Assembly (NCBI GenBank): GCA_948470475.1
Contig: OX419338.1
Span: forward strand, 31,660,882 to 31,724,881
DNA: 64,000 nucleotides
Direction: 5' to 3'
Origin: Galaxea fascicularis
Taxonomy: Eukaryota > Cnidaria > Anthozoa > Scleractinia > Euphylliidae
In this document: one piece after another, positions 11,113 through 22,584 of the stretch
Layout of the letters: the number at the start of each line of letters is the position of its first letter
Position numbering within the stretch: the stretch's first letter is position 1
Position numbers and translations under genes: made by a program
Notes under the pieces: model-generated
Told to the model about the DNA's origin: nothing
Databases searched by the model: none
Seen by the model: the letters and a program-made list of their open reading frames with translations, nothing else

Positions 11113-14100
11113 TTAAGGTCGATATCGTGAAATCAGCTTTGGCAGTATAACCATATCGGTAGGCTAGTTTGCAGAAGTCGTCGATTCGATCCAATTACTT
11201 CTTACAAGCAGACCCCAGACCTCTAGCCCATACACAAATAGGGATTTAAATTTTATTTTAAATTGTTTCAAACTCATTATAATGCATTACCGTACTCAAA
11301 ATCAAAGGAAAATAAAATTTAAACCAAGGATAAAATTGAACCGCAACATATACTTAACTCAACAATGCCCCCTGGCCTTTATTTTAGAAGAATACGCCAC
11401 TGGGCAACCCGAGAACGATGTCGCGGTGATTGTTAGGGTACTGCGGTAGTCCACTACTTTTCGATGCATGCGTTTTTTGTTATTAGCTTCCCGTCGGCAA
11501 GGGAAAAGGTTGATTGCATTTGCCTCCTCATTTTTGTCCTTTTGAAGTCCAGTTTTTCTTTCAGTTCGGTTTTGTTTACACTCGTTTGAACTCATATGTA
11601 GCGAGCTAAGTGTTTGTATTAATTGTGTCAGAATAAAAAGGAGTTATCTCGAGACTTGATGGACTTTTCTCCTTTACTCCGACGGATCCCTTTTTGCAAC
11701 AGGCCTTACCTCGAGTACCTATTCAGTAGTATAGGTCATCTTTTGCATTTGTTTCATTTTGTCTCCAAAAGACGTTGATGTAGGCGCCACGACTGATACT
11801 GGACAAAAGAGATCTAATTACAAAAAAAAAAAAAAGAACAACAACAACAACAACAAAAGCGGTGATTATGTTCACGACTCTTTTGGGGGGTGATCTAACC
11901 CAGGCTCATGAACCCTGATGTGGCGGCCAGCTAGTATGGTAACAGCTTGACAGCGAAGGGTAACCTTCGTATCACGTGAATAGAATATATAAGATGTGAA
12001 TAGGCACTTCTGTACCGTTTATACCCTTTTCAATTGTTCATTCTAACTGATAGTGTCAAAAAAAATGTGCCGTAAAAAATTAGGCTGTTCATAAAATATG
12101 AAGACCGAAAGAAAAAAAGAGGATAGTTTCTAAATTATAGAAAATTCAAGTCAAAGATAGCTTTGCCCCAAATTTCTGTTCAATCTGAAACTGGGGTAAA
12201 CATTTCCACCACATACTCCATGACATTCTCCGTACTCCATACTCCATAATCCAAGGGTGGCAAGGTTAAGCGTTTTGTTCTTACATATCTGAAAGTTAAA
12301 GAAATTTGTTACGCGCGGCAATAATATGAAAAACCGATAAAAAGCGCTTGAACAACGTCTAAACTAATAAAAAAAATTAATGGTTTAACAAGTCCTGCTT
12401 GCTACCGGGTGTAGACGCTATCCAACCTGACACAGAATAGAAACACGTGCCGCACTTTCATTTGGGTTAGCGTTAACGACTTCCTTAGATGCTGTCAGAT
12501 AGTAATAGAAGACGAATTCCCATTTTAATCTTAATTTCCTCTTGCTATTCACTTGTAAATTTTATGGTGCGTGAATACGCGGCCCACCTTTCATTAATCA
12601 TCGTCGGTTTCAAAACTCCATCTCAAAAAAAAAAAGGGAATAAGATCTAAAGGACGAAGGAAGAAAGATGAAAACAAGAGTAGAAAAAAGCGATCTTCGT
12701 AACATACAGCAACTCTGTAAGGAACTCTGCTTCGACATCAAAGGACGTTTCAAACGGAATATGTACATTATAACTCGACTTTGACATCTTGTGCTCCATA
12801 CCTTTATATAATCTGTCAAATTTATATTAAGCATGTCTTTTGTTTCCAGAATTTACCCATTTCTGAAAAGAAAACATCCGAAATCAATGTGATAGCGTAT
12901 ATCACAAAATTCATTTTCCACTAGACATTCAGATATCGAAGTAAATGTCAGTAACTTTTGTTTTTTACAGACGCGGGTATTCACTTTGAAATACAAATTA
13001 AACTGTATGTGGCATTGTCTCAGAGACTTTCACGCAGATTTTCATGACATGACCATTTAAAAAGGGTCAAAGATGCAGGAGAGTTCTGTTTTGTTACCCT
13101 TTATTTGCGAGTTCATAACAAACTGTTCCATTCAAGAATAATTCGTGTGGAGCAGCTGCGAGTAACGGACAAAATTAACCTGGTGGGTTTGAATTGAATG
13201 AGCATTCCTTTTAAAATGCTCTTGTAAGAAAAGCCTTCACATTACAAGCACAAATTTCCATTTATTCAAATACCGACAAAGAAGAGTGGAAGCCATCAAA
13301 AACCAACGAACGACTTACAAAGGAAGTCATTTGATTGTGAAAATCACTGCATGTTCTCTCACTCTGAATGCTTATGGTGTATGATTTTCGCAAGAATAAG
13401 GTAGCAATTTTAGAGGAAAATCAGTTTCTTCCCTTGAAAAAATTAGGCTCGAACAAAAATTCATAAAGATTCTTGCCTTTATTTTAAACAATAAGGTCTG
13501 TTTCCATTATACTTGATCCGAGGCAAATAGGCGGTAGTTATTGGCATAAATTGAAACACCATTGTTCGTTCCCAGACTTTCTTATTGGCACGTAATGTGT
13601 TTGAATTATTATTCGCAAATGGCGCGCGAATATCGTTTTTAGCTATTTGTGGAAGCAGTGAGCTGAAGAAATTGGAAGGAAAGAAAGAAATTCTGTTGCC
13701 TGGTCAATAGATAAATGTGAATTGCTGATACATCAACATATTACAGTGTACATCAACTAAACATTAACAGCTTTTCTTTTTTTCTGATATACCGTATCTA
13801 CCCGGTCCGAATAAGACTTTTAATTGCACAAGGTTGGTGAAGCAAGAAATGCTTCCATTTTAAGGTCGATAATTCATCTCTTGATGTGTGCGTCCTCTCA
13901 CAAAACTAAAGAAAACAAAAATGTTTAATTTTAAATATATTTTTCCATACGCACACTGAAACAGATTTCAAAGTGTGGAACGTAGATGAAATGCTTAAGA
14001 ATTGATTTCTTCGTACGTGCGAAGTAAACAAGTTTCTAATTTAGCGCGAAACAAAACATTCTTGACGCTTGTCAAGCGCAATTGACAACTGAGAACGGGT

Positions 14101-14252
14101 GGAGCATCTCTTGCATCACTGCTAAAACGCCCACTTCAACGCGGCATTGCAACGCGTCTTTTCCGTCGAAAAGACTAACATGCTGACAGGTAATGCGCTG
14201 CAAAATAATAAGTACTTAACCTTGATTAATGCCCTCATTTAGTCAAATAAAA
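11113..14252. other. Intergenic 3.1 kb upstream of gene A
   Basis: No exon, RNA gene or clear element was found. A simple-sequence patch, poly-A followed by (AAC)n, lies at about 11821-11856. A short A-rich patch lies at 12624-12636. Distal regulatory DNA of gene A could lie here, but nothing shows it. Confidence 0.4.
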
Positions 14253-14259
14253 TATAAAT
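14253..14259 (+). promoter_or_regulatory. TATA box of peptide gene A
   Basis: TATAAAT lies 85 bp upstream of the start codon of gene A. Canonical or near-canonical TATA boxes at about 85-135 bp before the ATG also precede genes E and F (weaker versions precede C and D), which supports this one. Confidence 0.6.
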
Positions 14260-14343
14260 TCTTGTATTGACGATGATCCCGTTTAGCTTTCAATACTATT
14301 TAGTTTTGGCGTTAAGGCAAATATATTTTATCGCGTTCGAATT

Positions 14344-17042
14344 ATGCGCTTAACTATTCTGCTTCTTCTATGCATGGTAATCTGGAGACTCGGCTACAGT
14401 TCGCTTCAGCCCGACGAAAACTCGGCGATACAACCCGACAACGGAGAAATAGCGAAGAGGGGTGAGGGAAGGCCACCTTGTTGGTTCGGCAGATGTAGGC
14501 GCCGCAGAACTAAAGGAAAAAAGGTAAGACAAGGGAGAAGTCTTCTGTAAAGAACCTTCACAGGAAAGATCGAGACACTTTTTGAAATCTTGATTCCGTG
14601 GATGAATTCTAAACTTTGGTCATTCAATTAAGCATGCGCAGTTCCTTTCTTGTCGTATTATATCTTACATTGTACTAAGCGGTTCTACAGTTTTATTCTG
14701 TTGATTTGAGGTTTAAAGGATGACTGTTGAGTTAGAAGTTCTTTGTTCTTTCATTGAGCCGCAGCAATCTCAGCTTTACCGACAATCAAGCAGAATTCAT
14801 AGCAGTACTTTCCCTTTGTAATGTACACACTGAGTTTTCAGGTAGAATTTCAAACAAATCGTAAGGGAGGAGCTTCTTTATTCGTGGTAAAAAAAAAAAA
14901 AAAACAATGAACAACTGCACAGAACAGGCGCATTTCTTGGAAGTACAGATTATTTCAACGCTGAGATTTTCGGAATACCGTCCAACGCCTATTAACATGC
15001 ATCACCAGAACGGTGTCCTTTACAGCAGAAAAAAACACTCTTTTGTTCGGGAAGACCGTGTGAACTTGAATTCAGTCAACTACCTTAGTTTACCATATCC
15101 AAGCTTATATGCTCGTTAAAACTCCACAAGAAAAGCAAAACGGCGGAGACCTTTGTGGTAATCGTAAGTGATCTTGGTTAAACGACATCTTTATAGCTGA
15201 ACAGACACACAATTCATCCTAAAAAAGAAACGTTTTTGACAGATGAAATTTTGCCGGAGGATATGAATAGGAACCCTCGAAGAGAAACATGTGTTGATTT
15301 GGCAACCAGAGGCAATAAATATTTCACTTCACATCGCACATACATCTCGGCTTACCAGCCTGCATGTATTAATGCGATGCCCGCCCGCCCGCCTGCTTCC
15401 ACCTTGTCATGTTTAAAAGGGTTAGAAATATGAAAAGAAAACACATTTTTTCTAACGTAAAAGCGAAAGAAAAAGCTCACTTCCACATCAATTTGGGCTA
15501 AGATAAAAGATATGCTATATAACATGTCAACTTCTTTTATTCAATAAAATCAATGACTTCAGACTACAACTGTCTTCAAAGATTTTTCAGGTAATTTCGC
15601 TTGGCTTAATTTCTCATTTAGGGTCTCATAAAGTCGTTAACGATCTTCTTTACCTTTTTTCTACCTAAAGAAAGCGTTATTAAGCCTACGTAATTGCAGC
15701 AAAAGCTGTGCACTTCCTGTGTTAGGAAAAGGTCAAATGGTTTTCCCATAGGAAACGTCGTTAAAAATAAGCCAGTACCTTGCATGATCTCAGTCAAACA
15801 CAATGGCTTTGACGTTACCCTTATCTCTTTAATCATTCCAATGAAAAATATGGATATGTTGCTTGCAACCGTAGTGGCCTAATTTTTATTACCCACGTAG
15901 AAACGCATCACGCAAAAAAATGGAAAAGTTGGAAAAAGAGATGAGGCCAACTGAAAAGTTAAATAACATCACGTTACAAAGAGTATTCTATTCTAATTTC
16001 ATTACAATACTGAATTTGAAGACATCTTATCTCATTTATTGCCGCCAAAATACCAGTACCAGATCACCTGCCTGATCCACAGGCTTTTCCAAAGCCGGGC
16101 AGCGCGGCAGAGCGCGGTGGAGTGCTAAAAACTAGTGGAGTACGGGGGGTAATGGGAACTAGCGCGGAGGTCGAGGTGGGTGATGGGAAGAATGATAATA
16201 CAAGAGCAGCTTCCCCTTTTCTCCCTTCCCATCATTCCTTTCGTCCCCGTTCTCTCATCTTATCGCGAGCGACTGGAGACGAAGCACGCTTTTGTTGTGT
16301 TGAGCGCAACGATTAACAACTGAAAAACTTGGTTCTGATTATGTTGGATAGCAATAAATCGCATTTCCAGTCTGGCTATAAAATCCTCTAATTGGCTTTG
16401 AATTAAACACTAACTTAGCCATTCGACCAAAGCTTCAAAACTTACAAAGGTCAAAAAGGCATTTTGAAGGTACGGCATTCCAAGATTTACTGGGCAACAC
16501 TTAATTGGTTTGGTCACTATATCTAAGCGACTTGATATCCATATGACAACAAGACCATGATGGCCATTTACGAAATGGAATTTGAATTCGCTATTCAGAT
16601 TTTTAACCACCATGAACTGATGATGGCGGCTAAGCAGCATTATCTGTATAACTCGTGTGTAATTTGACGTCTCCAATCGTTCTGGGGACCAGCCGAAGAA
16701 AACATTTCTGGAAATACTGAGCACTCCCCCAGCCTCATTTTCTTTCCTCTACTGGCGTTGAAGCTGCAGAAGAGGGAAAGAGAAAGTAAAGGCGCTGGGC
16801 TATTCCCCAGGCCATGGAGCTCAAAAAATGCCCAGAGTGAACAAAGAAAAAACATTGTTAGGGGATACACTCTCCTGTACTGAACCTGTGCCATTCACCT
16901 TGTAACAAGTTGACATTAACCCCTTTTCATCAATTCGCAGGAAATTAGATACCAAAGAAATCTAACTAAGAGAATGAAATCGCTACAGACAAAGGATCAG
17001 GAGCAGGGAATTGGCTACGAAGAAGCTGATGAAGAGTTGTAA
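14344..17042 (+). CDS. Peptide gene A: secreted precursor with CWFGRC ring
   Basis: Two exons: 14344-14523 (60 codons, donor AAG|GTAAGA) and 16941-17042 (33 codons plus TAA, acceptor TTCATCAATTCGCAG), joined in phase 0 to give 93 residues. Residues 1 to about 19 form a signal peptide (RLTILLLLCMVIW). A pro-region follows to Lys38-Arg39, a standard prohormone convertase site. The predicted mature core is GEGRPPCWFGRC (C46 and C51), followed by Arg52-55. The last exon is basic and then acidic, ending in a Glu/Asp-rich tail. The six-residue C-to-C ring has the same size as that of urotensin II, but the sequence differs. The architecture matches genes B to F, but the core lacks their CG motif. 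A neuropeptide-like or antimicrobial peptide is plausible; no family is recognised. The exon pairing is inferred from phase and tail composition. Confidence 0.75.
14524..16940 (+). other. Intron of gene A
   Basis: This 2.4-kb stretch is bounded by GTAAGA and a CAG acceptor. A poly-A run lies at about 14889-14904. No additional coding exon or recognisable element was found. Confidence 0.55.
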
Positions 17043-17084
17043 AGAAAATATGATCGTCTTGTGAATTGTGTCAAGAGAGTTTAA

Positions 17085-17090
17085 AATAAA
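17085..17090 (+). terminator. Polyadenylation signal of gene A
   Basis: AATAAA lies 43 bp after the TAA stop of gene A. Its position supports the assignment of the terminal exon. Confidence 0.7.
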
Positions 17091-17940
17091 AGACTGAGAT
17101 GCATCGCAACGAGGTAATTGATGACTCAGACGGCGGGTGTTTCCAAAGGAAACTTTCTGGCATTTTTACACTTTTTAGATGCATGCGAGCGCCAATACTG
17201 CGAACGAAGTGCTGAAGATGGAAGTTTATAGGGATACCCGGAGTATGATCCCCCTACCCCCCCCCCTCCCCCGTCCCTCTCCTCCTTGGGAAATTCTGAA
17301 AAATTGGGTCAGGGAATTTAGAGAGAAAACACATAACACTTTTAAGTTTCAAAGAAGATATATTTGACATGGTTTCCCTTGTAATCGTCAGTTGTGAAGT
17401 ACTCTACAGCAATTGAATATCCACCGGGATAATCTCACTTTAATCAGCCAATGTCAAACTCCTACAAATAGTTCTCAGGTATTAGCGCACTCTTTTTTGA
17501 ACTCGTTTTTGTTGAAAGTTATCAGAACTGTCTTGTATAATTTAAAACTTGAACGTTTTGTGCGTTTTCGAAAGCTGTATGATCTGTCTGCGGCTCTCAA
17601 GAGTCAAGATGGAGGCTTGGAGGTGGCAGAACAGTTTTCTCTGAGTGGGCTTTAAGAACATACCAGTACTGATTATAAGGGGGTGCTCTATCTGTACGTC
17701 ATGTATAAGCTCCCGTCTGAAGGCATTTCTCTCATCTTAAGTTTAGTCTGCAACGTTCCTCATATTCGTTGACAGCCGCGTTTCGAATTCTGGCCAGTGT
17801 TTTAAGTTGGGACAGCAACACTTATTTTATTCACAAACATTAATTTAAAAAATAAAGCGATCCCAATGTTAGCCGCACGAAAATCACTTCTCTCATTTCT
17901 TTGAATACGTGCCGTGCGCTTTGAGGTGACCTGTATAACC
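17091..17940. other. Intergenic, nothing recognised
   Basis: A C-rich run lies at about 17250-17285. No exon, RNA gene or terminal inverted repeat was found. Confidence 0.4.
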
Positions 17941-18182
17941 GCCGACCGGTTGGCTCAGTTGGTAGAGCGCCGGACTACTATACCGTGCGGGAGGTCGAGA
18001 GGTCGGGAGGTCCACAATTAATTCTGTGGGACGTTAAAGAACCACTAGGGACGTAACGAACCCTGGCTGTGACCACCCCTAGTGCTGACCTTGGGGTGGT
18101 GCTTCACATAGGGATAACCTCATTGCACTTTTCCCCCTTGGATATTTCCAAGAAAAATGAGTATGAGTATGAGTATGAGTAT
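17941..18182 (+). mobile_element. tRNA-derived SINE with (GAGTAT)n tail
   Basis: The head looks like a tRNA A box (TTGGCTCAGTTGGTAGAGCG), but a B box is degraded. The body contains GGGACGTTAAAGAACCACTA and GCTTCACATAGGGATAACC, shared in reverse with 2909-3116. The tail is GAGTATGAGTATGAGTATGAG. A folding tRNA with an acceptor stem cannot be made, so this is a SINE and not a tRNA gene. Confidence 0.85.
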
Positions 18183-18890
18183 AAAACTCTCCGCTCTGAT
18201 TTCCAAAAGTTATAGCTACAAGAGGTTGCGTTGCATCTGTAGTTGCCGGTATAAGAATTCGCATTTAATTGGTATTAAAATATAGGGGAAAACCGGCCTT
18301 TTATGTACGGAGGCCGCTTTTCAGAAAATAATTTTACGGCTTGCAGCTAAATGGCAATTGGAAGCATTTTGGAGATGGAGAGAAGTTTGTGGTCAACCGA
18401 GAACGGTGTTACAACTTAAATTAATTCTACAAGTAGCTTTTCGTCCTCTTGGCAACCGACTAGCCAAACCTTAACTTTTCAAACAAATCTGTCCAATGTT
18501 GATAGGAAAATTATTCACCTGACGAGGAAATTACACGTTAAATTCACGCGGAACACTTATATCGCGCTCGAATCGCGAAGCGATGAGTGCGATATCAGTT
18601 ATTCAGTGAAATTTAACGTGGAATTCACGCGTCAGGCGATTGATTTTTCTTGAATCGCATAGCTTCCCAGTTATAGAAAGAAAACCAAGCTTCCTTCGGC
18701 CATTTTTTCGTTGGAGATAAACTTCTACCAATTTCTCGTGCTTGTAAACATAAGTGGCTTCTCATAAAATCTCTCAAGAAAGTCACATTTTAAATCAAAA
18801 CAAGGAAAATATTTTATTTCCCCACTTCGGTCAGGTTTGTTTTGTGAACGGACAGTGGTTTTGAAAATATAATTAAAACCTAAGTGTTTC
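18183..18890. other. Intergenic, nothing recognised beyond weak inverted repeats
   Basis: A weak inverted repeat flanks about 18525-18640 (CACGTTAAATTCACGCG facing GAATTCACGCGTCAGGCG and ATTTAACGTGGAATTC, with GATATCAGTTATTCAG in the middle), probably another decayed foldback element. There is no coding content. Confidence 0.4.
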
Positions 18891-19048
18891 CAATAGGCCA
18901 TATTCGTATTCTCGGTATTGAACTGGATCTAGCATGAAGTGGAGGCTCTTGCGGGGGAATATATTTACATATGAAAAGATTCCCCCGCAAGAGCCTCCAC
19001 TTCATGCTAGATCCAGTTCAATACCGAGAATACGAATATGGCCTATTG
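18891..19048. mobile_element. Perfect foldback element, copy 1
   Basis: Two 70-bp arms (18891-18960 and 18979-19048) are exact reverse complements, separated by an 18-nt loop (ATATTTACATATGAAAAG). The arms begin CAATAGGCCATATTCG and end GCGGGGGAAT. A second copy with 69-bp arms lies at 43067-43222 and has the same arm sequence. GTTTC occurs just outside both ends and may be a target duplication. There is no coding capacity; read-through RNA would form a long perfect hairpin. Confidence 0.9.
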
Positions 19049-20812
19049 TTTCTCTGTTTGCCGTGTGCAACATCGGTTTGCCTCGTTTTCAAGTCTCAAT
19101 TCCACTCTGAATACCTCGCCTCGACAGCCAATCAGGCGGCGAGAATTCATCTAGTTGTGCGATTCTATTTTAAATACCTCCGTAATGCTGACGGACTGGT
19201 CAGGGGAAATGCAATCCTGTTACCATATAGTACATGTTTAACTGACTTACGCTGTCGGGCTGTCAGTTTGTTTGCCTCCTATCCCGCCTTGTTGGTATCA
19301 TGCTGAGAGATCTAAACGGACAATGCATTAACGTAGCGGCTAGCAGGTACCTGAACCCGAATCTACCCCGGCATTCAAACTCCATTTTACACTACACGAT
19401 TATGGAACGCAACACAAGGCCAAGGTTATGGAGTATGGAACATGGTATCCACGACTTCAAGCTACAGCGTTTTTATATCTTTACATGTCTCGAAAAGCGG
19501 TCGTTATATTTTTAATTATAAATATTTTAACGTGCTCAATCGACCTTAACGTTATTCTCACGAAAGGAAATTCTCGTTTCTTTTTCTAACGGATTACTAA
19601 GTATACAACCTTAGAGCAGCTGGTCTAGTGGATTTTGTCAAGACTTTAGGCTTTAGCTACATATCAAAAGGTAAATAGCCTATCAGTTTATCTCTCGCCT
19701 CTTTTCCAGCTTTAATTTCAACCAATTAAAAACTCGATATAAGAATTAAGCTCTTACTACTGCAAACTAATAATGTAGACCAATGGCTCTATTTGTTCAA
19801 GTTCGATTAAATGAATTGACTTGTCAAGGGTCATTGACTTAAAAATGTTACCGTTCCGACTACAGTTAATAGCCTACTACGGAAAATTGTGAAGATTTCT
19901 GGTTTTCTGTCGGTTTTTTGTCATATAATTTGAACTAGGAATATTATATACCACCGAGAGAACTGTGAACGGAAAATTATCTGCTTCTCCGCGCTGAACA
20001 AAAACACTTTATTATAAAAAATCATAATAACCACACCCGGTTAACGGAAATACTTTGGTTGCTGCTTGAAAATGCTCTGATATATTACACCTGGAGTGAC
20101 AAACCTTTGCCACAGGCATCGCTGAAACCCGTATTATCGTGGTTAAACAGTCTCTTAAAATAAGTTGGTTTGTGAAATGTAATGAAGTGTGAAACTAGAG
20201 GGACGCTAACTAAAAAAAAAAAGTCTCTAACAGGTACCTGGAGCACAACTGTGTGAACCATTTTCCATATTTTTGATTTCGAGTTGGTTTGGAATTCCAA
20301 TTCGTCCATAATGGTGGCCTTGCATTTAACAAAGAATCCAGCTTACCATGGGTCTATGTTAATAAGTGAAACTTTGAGGTTAGCGTATCCAGTCAGGTCA
20401 GAGTGGGCGTCCTCTACAAAGCCATCTGCGTGAAATGAAATAAATTACACAAAGCAAGAAGATTAAGACAAAAAAAAAAACAGACGGACAAAAACGCATC
20501 AGACAAATAAAACAAAGTCAGAAGTACGAATGCTTTAGTCCCACAATCATGCAAGATAAGAAACAGTAAAAGACATACCCCTCGAAGGTTTCAGTCTTAG
20601 AAGAGAAAATAGCTTATGTCTGAAGTAAATGTTATCAGGGAATAGGGATCACCTGTCAATACTCTATCTCCTGCCAGCAGGAAGCATTTTCAACCATGCT
20701 ATAGCATTTTCAAGGACTGTTCCCTGTCTACTTTGCATTGTTCTTGGCTTCTTAACAATGCTGTGATTTTGATTGATTGATTGACTTGTTTTTACCGCAG
20801 AAAGCGTCGGTA
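19049..20812. other. Intergenic upstream of the shell-protein-like gene
   Basis: The region holds a short TTGA-repeat at about 20770-20785 and no supported gene. An acceptor-like TTTTTACCGCAG at 20789-20800 may join a 5' UTR exon to the start-codon exon of the following gene, but the upstream exon was not found. Confidence 0.4.
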
Positions 20813-22584
20813 ATGTTGTCTACGAGGATTGTCTTAATTGTGTCTCTGCTGATATGCTTGCCTGATGGCATTTCAGGTTAGTTAATACCGGCTTTGACGA
20901 TTTGGAAATTCTTATATCAGTTGCAGCGTGTGGGAATAACGATCGGAAGAAGCAGTTTTTACACATTGAAAGGAACTGACTGAATTAGTGTAACGAGTAC
21001 AGAAGTCACTCGGATTGCACGTTAGTCTCACGATTTCTACCTTTTTCTTTGTGAAACAAGAGGGACAGCGAATCGTTCCTAGGCAGTCTGTTTTCACTGA
21101 TTCACTCTAAACCATGTGGAACACACAAAACGGTTGTTTGGAGCCTAGTGATATCTGTAACTGCAGATTTAGCTGTTTCAAGACAACGTTTTTCCTCTCT
21201 ATTCTACACTAACAGGGGGATTCATGGTGTCTGTGGCGATATTCTCTGGTCGACACGATCCGGAGTGGACGATACCCTCTAGTGACCCGAACTATGGAAA
21301 TATCGGCCAGCTTCTTGAAACTGCAAAAAGAGGAGGCCTTGCTTACAAACCAAAAGACATGCCCCCCAGACTTGGCTTCAAGGGATTTTTGATTAGAGAG
21401 GGGTCAAACCAGTACTTGATTCTTGGAAGTGACACAAAGCCTTTGCAAGAAGCGCTGCTCGGAACTATGCCAAGGGACTTGCTGTTAAAAGGAAACATCC
21501 AGGAAATTAAGAAGGAGATAGCTTCAGGCGCCGTTAAAGTAGAGGTCAAGGCTGGTGAAGGAAATTGTGCACCCTCTTTTTCTTCTCAAAAGTGGAATTT
21601 GACTCCAAAAGCAAGAAGGTGCAACAACTGTTACAACTACGCCACTTCCATAAGGACGAATGCCCTTTCACAGCCAGGCCAAGCAACTAGGCTATCACTA
21701 CCAAAAATGAATGGTGCTGATATAATCGATGCTGCTAAGCAGGACGGCTTAGTTATTGCGAATTCCCCTAATGATTTTAATCAGGCAGTCAACACGCCGT
21801 CCAATAGTGGAGACAAGTACCTTGTGGCGCTCGTCGTTGAACCAGGTTGGTAACCTAAAAGCTACATCACTATGTGTTCGATGGAGTGAGACTACAGTTA
21901 TATCCACCCACTGAAGACTTAAGCCCTTATGGCAACCGGTAACATCACCTTCCTAGACATGTCCTGGTCAAGTTCGATTTTTTTTTTTTGGTAACATTTT
22001 AAAGTACTGGACTCAAGGGTTAAACAAACGGACACCAGAGTTCAGAAAATTATTATTTCGTGTGAACTACCGGACGTTCAGGCTACGCGACGTTGCATGT
22101 CAAACAACCGGACGTTAAGTCTGGCGTCCGACCTCAAAAGAAACCCCTGGAACTATGTATTGCCCATGTGTATACCATAATAGGAAATTGGTAAAAATTC
22201 ATGTCCTTTCAAATAACGAGTCATAAAGCATAAAGCATGATAATTACTTAGTTTGAAAATATTTTATTAAGGGTACGGTACCAATAACCGAATGCAGCCC
22301 ACAACTGCAAGACATACTTGTAATTTGAACTGATAACCGTCAGGTTCTCTGTATTTCTTCTGCTAGATTCACTGGATAGGATGGGTGATTTTCACTGGTA
22401 CCGAATGGATAAACAAGGAAGATGGTCTCACAAACCTGGACAAGCTAACGCTACGACCTGTGATAATGCGGGAAATCACATCGCAGATCCCAGACAGGCC
22501 GCGATGGGAAATTATAAGTTCGTGTCGTTCATGTACTTTGACAGGAAAAATTTAAGCGTTAGTACTAATTATTTGTGCTGGTGA
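20813..22584 (+). CDS. Secreted insoluble-matrix-shell-protein-like protein
   Basis: Three exons join in phase 1: 20813-20876, 21216-21845 and 22367-22584, giving 303 residues. The splice borders are TCAG|GTTAGT, AACAG|GGGG, CCAG|GTTGGT and GCTAG|ATTC. Residues 1 to about 21 are a signal peptide (VLIVSLLICLPDG). Conserved-looking blocks are SGRHDPEW (residues 32-39), CNNCYNYA (157-164), HWYRMD (241-246), WSHKPG (251-256) and IADP (270-273). From family knowledge, this set of blocks recalls the insoluble matrix shell proteins described from clam shell, which have relatives in many marine animals and microbes; their biochemical function is unknown. In a calcifying host a skeletal matrix role is conceivable, but the family is wider than calcifiers. 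The reading frame is intact across all joins. Confidence 0.8.

Noticed and set aside
17941..18010. tRNA gene on the plus strand
   Set aside because: It has an A-box-like stretch but no intact B box or acceptor stem, and it continues into a body shared with two other copies; it is a SINE head.
18971..19306. 111-codon open frame (and its partner at 42925-43143)
   Set aside because: Both begin inside the foldback arms, so the shared N-terminal sequence is an artefact of the repeat.
22269..22305. Additional CG-L-H match on the minus strand
   Set aside because: There is no aromatic position or second cysteine, and it lies within an intron of the shell-protein-like gene.
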